Source: Solilutibacter tolerans (GTDB lineage Bacteria; Pseudomonadota; Gammaproteobacteria; Xanthomonadales; Xanthomonadaceae). Taken from it: a DNA stretch of 64,000 nucleotides. This document shows, piece after piece, positions 1 to 8,426 of this stretch. The stretch covers positions 372,001 through 436,000 of the forward strand of contig NZ_FTLW01000002.1 in assembly GCF_900155935.1 (NCBI RefSeq). Direction: 5' to 3'. The position numbers and the translations under genes are program-made. Within the stretch, counting starts at the first letter, position 1. Each line of letters starts with the position of its first letter. A model generated the notes under the pieces. That model had not been told where the DNA came from and ran no database searches. It worked only from the letters and a program-made list of their open reading frames with translations.

Positions 1-2
1 AG

Positions 3-692
3 TTCGAGCAGACCCATCGACGCTTGCAGGCAGCGGGGCAAGACTATTTGCTGACCTCGGAAGAGTTCTACGGTTTGAAGGCCGTGTCTGCTTTGCTCGC
101 CTTCGCGTTTTTTAGTTTGTGTCTATTGATGCTGGGCAAGTTGTCTCTGGGTAGTGGTTTTATGGCCTTGGCGTTCGGTGGTTTGCTTGGCTGGTTGTAT
201 CCGGAAATTTGGTTGAATGATCGCCGCAAGCTGCGTCAGCGCAGCGTGGTTCGCGATCTGCCGATCTTTCTCGATTTCATCACGATGGCTGTCGAGGCCG
301 GCCTGAATATCACCGGCGCCATAGAACAGGCAGTCTCCAAGGGCCCAGCAGGCCCGTTGTCGCAGGAGTTTTCGCGGATGCTGCGTGACCTGCGCGCAGG
401 TCTTCCGCGTGCGGAAGCCTTGAAGCGCATGGCGGAGCGGATGGACATTCCGCAGATCTCGAACTTCACCAGCTCTCTCATTCAGGCCGACAAGGTGGGC
501 GCTAACCTTAGCGACACATTGCGCGCCCAAGCGAACCAGCGACGGGAAGAACGCTTCCTGCGTGCTGAAAAGCTGGCTTTGGAAGCGCCAGTCAAGATGA
601 TGTTGCCACTGGTGATGTTTTTCTTCCCGCTGATCTTCCTGTTCATCGGCTACTTCATTTACTTGAAGATGATCCAGGAGGGGATTTTGTGA
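3..692 (+). CDS. tadC: TadC-type inner-membrane platform protein of the Tad pilus (5' end outside window)
   Basis: The 229 visible residues form a type II secretion F domain (about 80-205 of the fragment: helical segment with DLPIFLDFITMAVEAGLN and GxxLSDTLR-like text) followed by a C-terminal hydrophobic anchor rich in Phe and Leu. Two hydrophobic stretches precede the domain. This fits TadC, an inner-membrane platform subunit of the Flp/Tad secretion machine. The reading frame is open to the window edge; a TTG at 24 is possible but in-frame coding runs upstream of it, and TadC proteins are usually about 300 residues, so the gene is treated as partial. The stop overlaps the GTG of the next gene by 4 nt, so it belongs to the same operon as the TadE-like gene downstream. 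Confidence 0.85.
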   Translation, partial: FEQTHRRLQAAGQDYLLTSEEFYGLKAVSALLAFAFFSLCLLMLGKLSLGSGFMALAFGGLLGWLYPEIWLNDRRKLRQRSVVRDLPIFLDFITMAVEAGLNITGAIEQAVSKGPAGPLSQEFSRMLRDLRAGLPRAEALKRMAERMDIPQISNFTSSLIQADKVGANLSDTLRAQANQRREERFLRAEKLALEAPVKMMLPLVMFFFPLIFLFIGYFIYLKMIQEGIL

Positions 693-1078
693 AACCTGGG
701 ATCATCCATCGCGAGGATGGCAGCGTTGCAGTTCCCAGCGCATGGCTGGCCGACGGTTGGTGGACACGCTTGCGAGGGCTACTCTTTCGTGCGCCTCTTC
801 GAGTTGAAGGCCCTGAAGGACTGTTGATTCGCCCTTGTGCGAGCGTACACACGATGTGGATGCGCTATCCACTTGATGTGCTTTTTCTTGATCGTGCGGG
901 CCAAGTTTGCGGATGGAGGAGCAGCGTCAAACCATGGCGTACGGTGGGATGTAGAGGTGCTTTCGCGACGCTGGAGTTGAGAGCCGGCGCGCTCGCCAGC
1001 ATCCACCCACGCATGGGAGAAACATGGCGCTGGCAATCTGATGCAGAACCTGCGGTTAGCGGAGGAGAAGAGCTATGA
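689..1078 (+). CDS. DUF192 family protein
   Basis: A 129-residue protein with the DUF192 core: a WWTRLRGLLFR segment, the HTMWMRYPLDVLFLDR signature near residues 54-69, and a LELRAGA segment near the end. DUF192 proteins are small beta-rich proteins of unknown function, often exported; no clear signal peptide is seen here. It starts at GTG 689, overlapping the tadC-like stop, and its own stop overlaps the start of the TadE-like gene by 4 nt, so it is translationally coupled inside a Tad operon. The family assignment is firm; its role in the pilus system is only suggested by position. Confidence 0.8.
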   Translation: MKPGIIHREDGSVAVPSAWLADGWWTRLRGLLFRAPLRVEGPEGLLIRPCASVHTMWMRYPLDVLFLDRAGQVCGWRSSVKPWRTVGCRGAFATLELRAGALASIHPRMGETWRWQSDAEPAVSGGEEL

Positions 1079-1770
1079 CTTGCAATAATCAGCGACGAGC
1101 AAACCCACGAGGAGCGAAGCGCCGCATGTCAGGGCAGTCGACTGTGGAATTCATCATCGCGGCTCCCGTCATCCTGTTTTTGATCTTATCCACGATTCAA
1201 TTGGTGTTGTTGTATCGAGCTAAGGCGACGCTGGATTTTGCGACGCTCGAAGCTGCGCGTGCCGGGGCTGTCAACGGCGCCAAGATGTCGGAGATCAAAC
1301 AAGAGCTGGCCATGGGCCTGACCCCGCTCTTTGCCACCGAGGCAAGTATCGGCGGGATTACCAAGGCACGCATCAAGGCCGAGCTTGAAGTAGAAAACCC
1401 GATCTACACCAACGTGGACATCATCAGTCCGACTCGCGCCATGGTGAATGAGCATAGGGAGCGGCAGTACAACGGAAGGTTTGCCTTGCCCAATGACAAC
1501 CTTGCGTTCCGCAGCGCGCGGGTGGGCCGCACCGGTGTAAACGTGCAGGATGCCAACATTCTCAAGATCAAAGTGACTTATCACTATCCATTGATCGTTC
1601 CATTTGTTGGTCTGGTGATCAAAGGCGCGTCGAAGTACATCAAACCCAGCGGTCCGTTCGACAAGGTAACGCTGCGCCCGGAACCACTGGGGAGACATGA
1701 TCGGCTGGCGATAGAAAGCTATGCCATCGTCCGCATGCAGTCGCCCATTTATACCGGCACCCTGCGATGA
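1075..1770 (+). CDS. TadE-like pilus assembly / pseudopilin protein
   Basis: 231 residues. After a basic N-terminus comes the TadE/TadG signature GQSTVEFIIAAP followed by a single hydrophobic helix (about residues 20-48) containing the conserved Glu, then a periplasmic domain. TadE/TadF/TadG proteins are minor pseudopilins of Flp pili cleaved by the TadV-type prepilin peptidase. The start overlaps the DUF192 stop (ATGA-type), and the stop overlaps the next start. The C-terminal 180 residues show no further recognisable domain; the exact choice between TadE and TadG is not possible from sequence alone. Confidence 0.78.
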   Translation: MTCNNQRRANPRGAKRRMSGQSTVEFIIAAPVILFLILSTIQLVLLYRAKATLDFATLEAARAGAVNGAKMSEIKQELAMGLTPLFATEASIGGITKARIKAELEVENPIYTNVDIISPTRAMVNEHRERQYNGRFALPNDNLAFRSARVGRTGVNVQDANILKIKVTYHYPLIVPFVGLVIKGASKYIKPSGPFDKVTLRPEPLGRHDRLAIESYAIVRMQSPIYTGTLR

Positions 1771-2387
1771 GGAGGGCAGGCCTCGGATGCGTGGCGTTTG
1801 CGGTGTGCGTGATGCTGTTGACTATATCGAACGTACAAGCCAGCGAAGGCAAGGCTGAGGTCTGGACCAACGTGCTCGCACCCATCGCGGGTTCGCCGGC
1901 CGGCAAGCGGATCCCGGTCACGGTCCACTTCCGTGACGATCAATTCGCCTTGACATTCACCGGTGTCGATGCGCGTGAGTATCGCTTGTTACAAGTCGTT
2001 GCTGGCGCACCCTTGGTGATGCTGGACAACCGTGGCGGCGGGCTGCCTTTGCCGCGCGGCAAACTCCCCCTGTTCGTCGACCCGGCAACCCCGTGTGGCG
2101 GCATGGGAATGATGAGCGACTGCCGTAAGCTTGCCGAGGGCATCCATAGCGGACGCAATGCCGTGCACTGGGCGTATCGCAGGGCCAATCGCGCTGGCCC
2201 CGCTGGAAGTGATTCCGGGCAGATGTGGGTGGATAGCGAAAGCGGCCTTCTGCTCTCGTATACCGGGATGACATTGGGCGGACAAGAAGTGCGCTGGCAG
2301 GTGGACCGCGTCAGCTATGAATTGCAGCCGGACGACCTGTTCGAGTTGCCAGAGCAAGAAGGCAGCAGGCAAAAACGCCGCCGCTGA
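1767..2387 (+). CDS. Secreted protein of unknown function, last gene of the Tad operon
   Basis: 206 residues beginning with a convincing Sec signal peptide (MRRAGLGC, hydrophobic core, cleavage near VQA-SEG around residue 25). The mature part has two Cys within a CGGMGMMSDC segment (about residues 110-119) that could form a disulfide, and a basic tail. I do not recognise the family. It overlaps the TadE-like gene by 4 nt, so it is probably cotranscribed with the pilus genes and acts in the periplasm or outside the cell. Confidence 0.6.
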   Translation: MRRAGLGCVAFAVCVMLLTISNVQASEGKAEVWTNVLAPIAGSPAGKRIPVTVHFRDDQFALTFTGVDAREYRLLQVVAGAPLVMLDNRGGGLPLPRGKLPLFVDPATPCGGMGMMSDCRKLAEGIHSGRNAVHWAYRRANRAGPAGSDSGQMWVDSESGLLLSYTGMTLGGQEVRWQVDRVSYELQPDDLFELPEQEGSRQKRRR

Positions 2388-2689
2388 ATCTGCAGAGGTT
2401 GGACTAAGCGTCTGTCCAAGGCGCTCGAATCAAGCAAATAAAAACCCCGCCGGAGGGGGCCGGCGGGGCGGGGGGGAGGGAACGGGATCTGGGGAGGGAT
2501 CCGGTCCCTATGATCAACTCCAGGGGAGGGGAGCGATCTGCGGCAGACGTTGCATCTGCCACGGGTGATAGTTGAGCATTCCGCACATGGATGATTCGTG
2601 AACCGCTCCGTTAAGAAATAGTTGGGTTTTTTGCGGATTCAGTCATCGTTCAAATAGGCGGCAAGGCCATGCCGCAACGATAGATTTGA
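2388..2689. other. Intergenic region between Tad operon and polA 3' end
   Basis: About 300 bases without a credible gene between convergent transcription units. It holds a strong GC hairpin (annotated separately at 2445-2468), then a G-rich purine run at 2469-2530 and a short T6 run near 2626. Short open frames across it lack coding character. Confidence 0.6.
2445..2468 (-). terminator. Rho-independent terminator for polA
   Basis: Perfect 9-bp stem (CCCCGCCGG / CCGGCGGGG) with a 6-nt loop. Read on the minus strand it is followed directly by TTTTTATTTG, the layout of an intrinsic terminator. It lies about 220 nt past the polA stop; on the plus strand it may also stop Tad-operon transcription, but no T-run follows on that side. 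Confidence 0.75.
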
Positions 2690-5449
2690 TCAATGCGCCT
2701 CGTCCCAGTTTTCGCCGGTTCCGCTATCAACCACTAACGGAACGCGCAGTTGCGCAGCCCCGGCCATGCGGGTGGTGACGGCCTCCGTCAGGGTGGGAAC
2801 GAAGGCGGCATCGACCTCGAACACCAGTTCGTCGTGGACCTGCATGATCATCAGTGCGTGATCGCGATGCTCGTTCAGCCAAGCATCGACGGATACCATC
2901 GCGCGCTTGATGATGTCGGCGGCGGTGCCTTGCATGGGCGCATTGATCGCCGCACGCTCGGCGCCCGCCCGCTGGGCTTGGTTGCGTGAGTGGATGTAGG
3001 GCAGGTACAGGCGTCGGCCGAACACGGTTTCGACGAAACCCTGCCCGCGTGCCTGCCCGCGCGTGCGTTCCATGTATTCGCGCACGCCCGGATACCGGCT
3101 GAAGTAGAGCGCGATGTAATCCTGCGCCTCGCCGCGCGGCACGCCGAGCTGCTTGGCCAAGCCAAATGCACTCATGCCGTACATCAAGCCGAAGTTGATC
3201 GCCTTGGCGGCGCGGCGTTCGTTGGCGGTGACCTCATCCATCTTGCGGCCGAACACTTCCGCGGCGGTGGCGCGATGCACGTCGTCGCCAGATTCGAACG
3301 CGCGCAGCAAGGCCGGGTCTTCGGACAGGTGCGCCATGATGCGCAGCTCGATCTGCGAGTAATCGCAGGCCACCAGCTTTCGACCCGGCGGCGCAATGAA
3401 AGCACGACGAATGCGGCGGCCGTCCTCGGTGCGAATCGGGATGTTTTGCAAGTTGGGATCGCTGGAGGCCAAACGCCCGGTCGCCGCGCCCGCTTGGTGA
3501 TAACTGGTGTGCACGCGACCGGTATCCGGATTGACCATCTCGGTCAGCTTCTCGGTGTAGGTGCTGCGCAATTTCGCCAGCCCGCGATATTCCAAGATCA
3601 CCCGTGGCAGCTCGTGTTGATCGGCGATCGCTTCCAGCGCCTCCTCGTTGGTCGAGGGTGCGCCGCTCGGTGTCTTCACCAGCGCAGGCAGCTTCAACTC
3701 ATCGAACAACAACGCGCCCAGCTGCTTGGGCGAATCCAGGTTGATGGTGCGGCCGGCAAGTTCCGTGGCCTTCTGTTGCGCTTCCAGCATGCGTTTGCCA
3801 AGGTCGGCGGATTGGCGACGCAACTCGGCGCTGTCGATCATCACGCCGTTCGCTTCGATGCGCTCCAGCACCGGCACCAGAGGCATTTCGATGTCGCGGT
3901 ACACGCCTTCGAGCGCGCGCACCTCGGCCAGTTGCGGGGCCTGCGCGCGATACAGGCGCAAGGTGATGTCAGCGTCTTCCGCGGCGTAGCGGGTGGCGTC
4001 TTCGACCGCCACTTCGGCAAACGAAATCTGCTTGGCGCCTTTGCCGGCCACATCACTGTAAGGAATGGTGTCGATGCCCAGCACGCGCTTCGCCAGTGAA
4101 TCCATGTCATGACGCTGGCTGGAATCCAGTACGAAGCTCTGCAGCATCGTGTCGTCGGCATAGCCTTGCACGTCGATGCCGTGGCGGTGCAGCACGTGCA
4201 AATCGTACTTGCCGTGTTGGCCGACCTTCGCCTTGTGGGCATTAACCAAGGCAGGACGCAATGCCTCCAGCACTTCGTCTATCCGCAGTTGCGCGGGCGC
4301 CCCCGGCGCGCGATGGGCGAGCGGGATGTAGCAAGCGTGACCCGGCTCAACGCACAGGCTGATGCCGACCAGATTGGCCTGCATCGCATCCAGGCTATCG
4401 GTTTCGGTATCGAAGGCGAAGCGATCGGCAGCATCGAGTTTCTGTAGCCACGCATCCAATTGTTCGCGCGTCAGCACCGCTTCGTATTCGCCGGGCTTGG
4501 ACAGCAAAGGATCCAAAGGGCCTGTTGAAGTGGCCACGGGAGCCGCAACGAATCCGCGCGCCGGCGTGGGCAGTTTTTCTTCGCTCGCGACTGCGGCCGG
4601 TGCACCGCCATCGAGTTCCTTCAGTGCTTGATTGAAGCCGTATCGCGCATAGAGCGTGCGTAGCGCTTCGGTGTCGCGCTCACGCATGGCGAGCGCATCG
4701 TAAGCATCCGGCAGCGCGACATCCGTGCGGATGGTGGCCAGCTCACGGTTGAGCGGCAGGCGGTCCACCACCGCACGCAGGTTGTCACCCACCTTGCCCT
4801 TGATGTCGGCCGCGTGCGCGATCACGCCATCGAGCGATCCATATTCCCCGAGCCATTTCGCGGCGGTCTTTGGCCCGCACTTGTCGACGCCCGGGATGTT
4901 GTCGACCTTGTCGCCGACCAGTGAGAGGTAATCGACGATGCGCTCCGGCGGCACGCCAAATTTCTCGATCACCGCGGCATCGCTGTCCAGCTTGCTGCCG
5001 CTCATCGTGTTGACCAGCGCGACCTGCGGGCGCACGAGCTGCGCCATGTCCTTGTCGCCGGTGGAGACGATCACTTCCACGCCGGCATCGGCGGCCTGCA
5101 AGGCTAGCGTGCCGATGACGTCATCGGCTTCTACGCCCGATTCGCGCAGGATCGGCAGGCCCAGCGCCGTCACGATCTGCATCAACGGCTCGATTTGCGC
5201 GCGCAGTTCATCCGGCATCGATGGGCGATTGGCCTTGTACTCCGGGTCCAGTGCATCGCGGAAGGTCGGCCCGCTCGCATCCATCACGAAGGCGATGTAA
5301 TCCGGCGCCTCCTTCAGGTGCGCGCGCAACATGTTGACTACGCCAAACAAGGCGCCGGTGGGTTCGCCCGCCGCGTTAGTGAGGGGGGGCAGCGCGTGGA
5401 AGGCGCGGTAGAGGTACGAGGAGCCGTCGATCAGCACGAGTTTCTTCAT
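2690..5449 (-). CDS. polA: DNA polymerase I
   Basis: 919 residues, full length for Pol I. Domain order is visible: 5'-3' nuclease (1 to about 290, with GDKDMAQLV and DNIPGV segments); 3'-5' exonuclease (about 340-510) with an intact ExoI motif D347-x-E349 and the ExoIII Tyr/Asp pair (Y488, D492), so proofreading is predicted to be active; polymerase domain with motif A DYSQIELR at 696-703, motif B RRAAKAINFGLMYG at 745-758, and motif C QVHDELVFEV near 873. It functions in Okazaki fragment maturation and repair synthesis. It stands alone on the minus strand with its own terminator downstream; a divergent plus-strand gene begins about 60 nt from its start. Confidence 0.98.
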   Translation of the reverse strand: MKKLVLIDGSSYLYRAFHALPPLTNAAGEPTGALFGVVNMLRAHLKEAPDYIAFVMDASGPTFRDALDPEYKANRPSMPDELRAQIEPLMQIVTALGLPILRESGVEADDVIGTLALQAADAGVEVIVSTGDKDMAQLVRPQVALVNTMSGSKLDSDAAVIEKFGVPPERIVDYLSLVGDKVDNIPGVDKCGPKTAAKWLGEYGSLDGVIAHAADIKGKVGDNLRAVVDRLPLNRELATIRTDVALPDAYDALAMRERDTEALRTLYARYGFNQALKELDGGAPAAVASEEKLPTPARGFVAAPVATSTGPLDPLLSKPGEYEAVLTREQLDAWLQKLDAADRFAFDTETDSLDAMQANLVGISLCVEPGHACYIPLAHRAPGAPAQLRIDEVLEALRPALVNAHKAKVGQHGKYDLHVLHRHGIDVQGYADDTMLQSFVLDSSQRHDMDSLAKRVLGIDTIPYSDVAGKGAKQISFAEVAVEDATRYAAEDADITLRLYRAQAPQLAEVRALEGVYRDIEMPLVPVLERIEANGVMIDSAELRRQSADLGKRMLEAQQKATELAGRTINLDSPKQLGALLFDELKLPALVKTPSGAPSTNEEALEAIADQHELPRVILEYRGLAKLRSTYTEKLTEMVNPDTGRVHTSYHQAGAATGRLASSDPNLQNIPIRTEDGRRIRRAFIAPPGRKLVACDYSQIELRIMAHLSEDPALLRAFESGDDVHRATAAEVFGRKMDEVTANERRAAKAINFGLMYGMSAFGLAKQLGVPRGEAQDYIALYFSRYPGVREYMERTRGQARGQGFVETVFGRRLYLPYIHSRNQAQRAGAERAAINAPMQGTAADIIKRAMVSVDAWLNEHRDHALMIMQVHDELVFEVDAAFVPTLTEAVTTRMAGAAQLRVPLVVDSGTGENWDEAH

Positions 5450-5509
5450 ACAGTGATTCTAGGCGCTCGGGCTTAGATCGCGACATCCGTTCCCCCACCG
5501 GAGAGGCCG

Positions 5510-6362
5510 ATGCAGGAGCAGCCGGCTGCAGCGCCGCAACGCCCAATGCCGCAAGGCGCTGCTGGACCCAAGCAGCCCGTGCGGCTGGACAGCGCGTACT
5601 TCGATGTCGCGGTGTGCCGCGATTGCGCCGCGCCGCTTGAAACGCCGTTCTGCGGGCAATGCGGGCAGAAGCGTGCCCGCCGGCTGGGCTGGAAGGATCT
5701 GCGGCTGGAGACGTGGCAACACTGGCGGCTGTTCGAGATCAGCTCGGTACAGACCTTGCGGCGCTTGATCACACAGCCGGGCTACGTCGCACGTGAATAC
5801 GTGATGGGGATGCGCAAGAAGCACATGCATCCGCTGAAGCTGCTGGCGTTTCTGGTGGTCATTCTGATTCTGGTGATTTCAAGCAACAGTTTTTTGAGCA
5901 TTTGCAGTATTCAAGCCGTGCAGATGAAGAAGTGAACCTGATGTTCCAGAAGGTGCAGGCCTATGCGAACTGGAGCTTCACCACCGGCATAGACGCGATC
6001 TTCATCGCGTCATGGGCGATCTATCGGAACCGGCTGGGCTACAACAGCATCGAACATCTCGTGCTCGCTGTTTACTGCCAGATATTGATCCTTGCCGCGA
6101 TCATTCTGGCCTTGTTGCCGTCGATGCTGTGGACGGATCCCGCAGCCGTGCGCACATACAAGACGTTTTCAAGCTACTTGCTATACATGGAGTGAAGCTG
6201 GCTATTGTCGCGGTGGCTTTCCGTCAGTTCTTCCTGGTGGACTTGCGGCGCGAATGGCCTCGCTTGGTGGCGTCTTTGTTGATCTATCTCGCGGCCAGCT
6301 GGGTGTTGCTCCGCGTGTATGCGTATTTCGTGTTGATGATGGTGCGGATGCAATTGGACTGA
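5510..6362 (+). pseudogene. DUF3667-type membrane protein gene interrupted by two -1 frameshifts
   Basis: The N-terminal part (5510-5890) encodes a Cys-rich knuckle, CRDCAAPLETPFCGQCGQKRARR, then a TLRRLITQPGYVAREYVMGMRKKHMHPLK-like segment and a transmembrane helix: the DUF3667 layout. Coding continues in a second frame from about 5896 to 6190 (two more hydrophobic helices) and in a third from about 6186 to the stop at 6360-6362 (two helices). Adding one T to the T6 run at 5890-5895 and one G near 6189-6190 rejoins all three parts into one protein of about 280 residues, the usual size. Either the gene is decayed or the sequence has homopolymer errors. The first junction also has the form T_TTT_TTG, discussed under findings. 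Confidence 0.7.
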
Positions 6363-6382
6363 TGCCAAACAAGGAGGATGCG

Positions 6383-8031
6383 ATGCGTTTACGGAAAACC
6401 GGCCAATTGACCATGAGTCTACTCACGCTTTCCCTCATGGTCGCGTGTGGCGGCGGGGGAGAGGGTGGCGCCGGAAAAAGCACCGCCGCCGAGCCGCCGG
6501 ATCGCGAATGGACGGATGCGGCAAGAATCGAGGAAGTGGCCTCAGCGCTGCAGGCGTGCTCCTGCGGCGGCAAGACCGAGCAATTGCAGCCGTCTGCGCT
6601 GGGGGGAGCCGCACCCGGCGACTGTCGCAGCATGGTCGACAAGATCATGGGCTTCACCGGTCTGCCTGCCAACTTCGTGGTCACCTCGGGCCCGGTGGAA
6701 AACGCGGCGGCGCTGATCATGCTCGACAGCCAACGCCAGCCCAAACGTGTCATCGCCTTCAACCCGATTTCATCCAGACCTCGCAACGGCTGACGGGCGG
6801 CGATCCGTGGGCGCCGGTCAGCATCATGGCGCACGAAAGCGGCCATCACTTGTCGGGCCACACGATTACCTCGGGCGGCAGCCGTCCGGCGATCGAGTTG
6901 GAGGCCGACAAGTTCAGCGGCTATGTCCTGTATCGCATGGGCGCCACGCAAACCGCCGCGACCAAGGCGATCATGGCGCTGGTGGGCGAGAAGGGATCGC
7001 ACACGCATCCGGGCCGCGCCGAGCGCGCCGATGCGATTCGCCAAGGCTGGGCCGAAGCCTGTCGCCAGGCGGGTGGTGAATGCAGTGCGACCGCCACGAC
7101 GCCACCCAGCCCCGCGGCCACGCCTTCGCCGCCACCGGTGACGGCAAGTTTGCCCACGCCAACGACTAATGCCGTGCCGTTCAAGTACGGGCGCTTCGTG
7201 GTGGATGAAACCGGCAAACTCGACGCTGCGGAACTCGCCAAGCTGGATGGCAAGCTGCGCGACATCGCCCGCCAGCACGGCACCGAGCTCGCCTTCCTCG
7301 TCGTGAACGACCTGCACGGCATGAGCGCGCAGGACTATGCATGGGCGATGCTGCGACAGTTGCGCATCGGCAAGTTGGACTTGGGCAATGGCGGCGTGAT
7401 CGTGGTCGCGCCGGCACAGGGGCAATCCGCCTTTGCATTCGCGCCCGGCGTAGCGAAGTTGCTGGAATTCAATGACCCGCTTCGCCCGATTGATCGCTGG
7501 ATCAAGGAAGATTGGCCGATGAAATGCATGGGCAGCGATCCCGATGCGTGCCATCGCAGCACCAGCTTGCTGGTGCCGAGCGACTTCATGCTCAATCGGC
7601 TGCGCGAGCTCACCTGGCAGATTCGCTACGACAATATCGACGACATCATCAAGGATGCCGATGCCCGCCGCTCGCTGCGCAAGCAAGGAAAAGACCCCGA
7701 TCAAAGCATGGACCAACACCTGGGGTCACTTGTGCGATTCACCGCCACGGTGACCGACCCGAAGGGCAAGCCGGCGTTCCTCAAGATCAACGAACACATC
7801 GTCAAGGACGGTCGCTGGCAGGGCGTGCTGGTGAAGACACCGGAAGGGCGCGAAGTCACGCTCTACCTGCAACCGCAAACGGCGACGGTGATGCCGAGTG
7901 GCGCCCTCCAAAAAGGCAAGCGCTACACCTTCGTGGGGCAGCTGCACAGCTCGGGCCAATTCACGACCGATCAAGGCGTGATGCAAGGCAACGTGCAGCT
8001 ATGGGGCTTCAGCTATGACGTGCTCGACTAG
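6383..8031 (+). pseudogene. Lipoprotein with HExxH peptidase segment and TPM domain, one -1 frameshift
   Basis: Starts at ATG 6383 behind a good AAGGAGG (6371-6377). The first frame gives a lipoprotein signal with lipobox LMVAC and runs to about 6766, where coding moves to another frame through to the stop at 8031. One added C in the CCC at 6763-6765 restores a protein of about 549 residues. The joined product has a zinc-peptidase-like segment HESGHH with a downstream EADKFSGYVLYRMGA (possible third ligand Glu), a Pro/Ala/Thr linker, and a TPM (YgcG-type) domain of roughly 110 residues starting at YGRFVVDETGKLDAAEL. Probably periplasmic, anchored in a membrane. As printed it would be truncated before the HExxH. 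Confidence 0.72.
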
Positions 8032-8308
8032 CACGCGCATCAAGAGCATCGCGGTCGTGATCATGGCCGCGTTACTGGTGGCGTGTGCGACATCGCCCGC
8101 TGTGCCTGAGGGCGCGGAGCGACAGCCACGCTTGGAAGCCAACAGCGATCTCGTCGAAGAATACCGAGTAGGCAGCCTGTTGCGCATGGTCAAGATCACG
8201 CCGGCACGAGGCGTGCCGTATTACCTGATCGATCGCAACGGCGATGGGCGCTTCGAGCCGCCGCAGGATGTGATACGGCCCGTGTACATCCAACTCTACA
8301 GCTGGTGA
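8015..8308 (+). CDS. DUF2782 family lipoprotein
   Basis: 97 residues with a lipoprotein signal (hydrophobic VVIMAALLVAC, lipobox LVAC) and a short domain with EYRVGSLLRMVKITPARGVPYYLID then a D-x-N-x-D loop, typical of the DUF2782 family, which in xanthomonads and relatives is commonly found near polA. The start at 8015 overlaps the preceding gene by 17 nt; a GTG at 8057 would leave too little signal peptide, so 8015 is preferred. Function unknown; predicted to sit in the envelope. Confidence 0.75.
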   Translation: MTCSTSTRIKSIAVVIMAALLVACATSPAVPEGAERQPRLEANSDLVEEYRVGSLLRMVKITPARGVPYYLIDRNGDGRFEPPQDVIRPVYIQLYSW

Positions 8309-8426
8309 AAACCTTCTCGCAGATGAACTGTTAAGCGCCTTCACCTAACGACAACCAAATTTGCACGTGCTCGCGACGTGGCGTTCGGGAAAGTAGCAAG
8401 CTCCCCCCAAGATCGGAGCTAGTGCG

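Noticed and set aside
2990-4099. Plus-strand open frame of 369 codons antisense to polA
   Set aside because: Shadow of a strongly conserved polymerase domain; no ribosome-binding site or family text.
6202-7719. Minus-strand open frame of 505 codons antisense to the TPM lipoprotein
   Set aside because: It covers the HExxH and TPM regions on the other strand and has no recognisable protein features.
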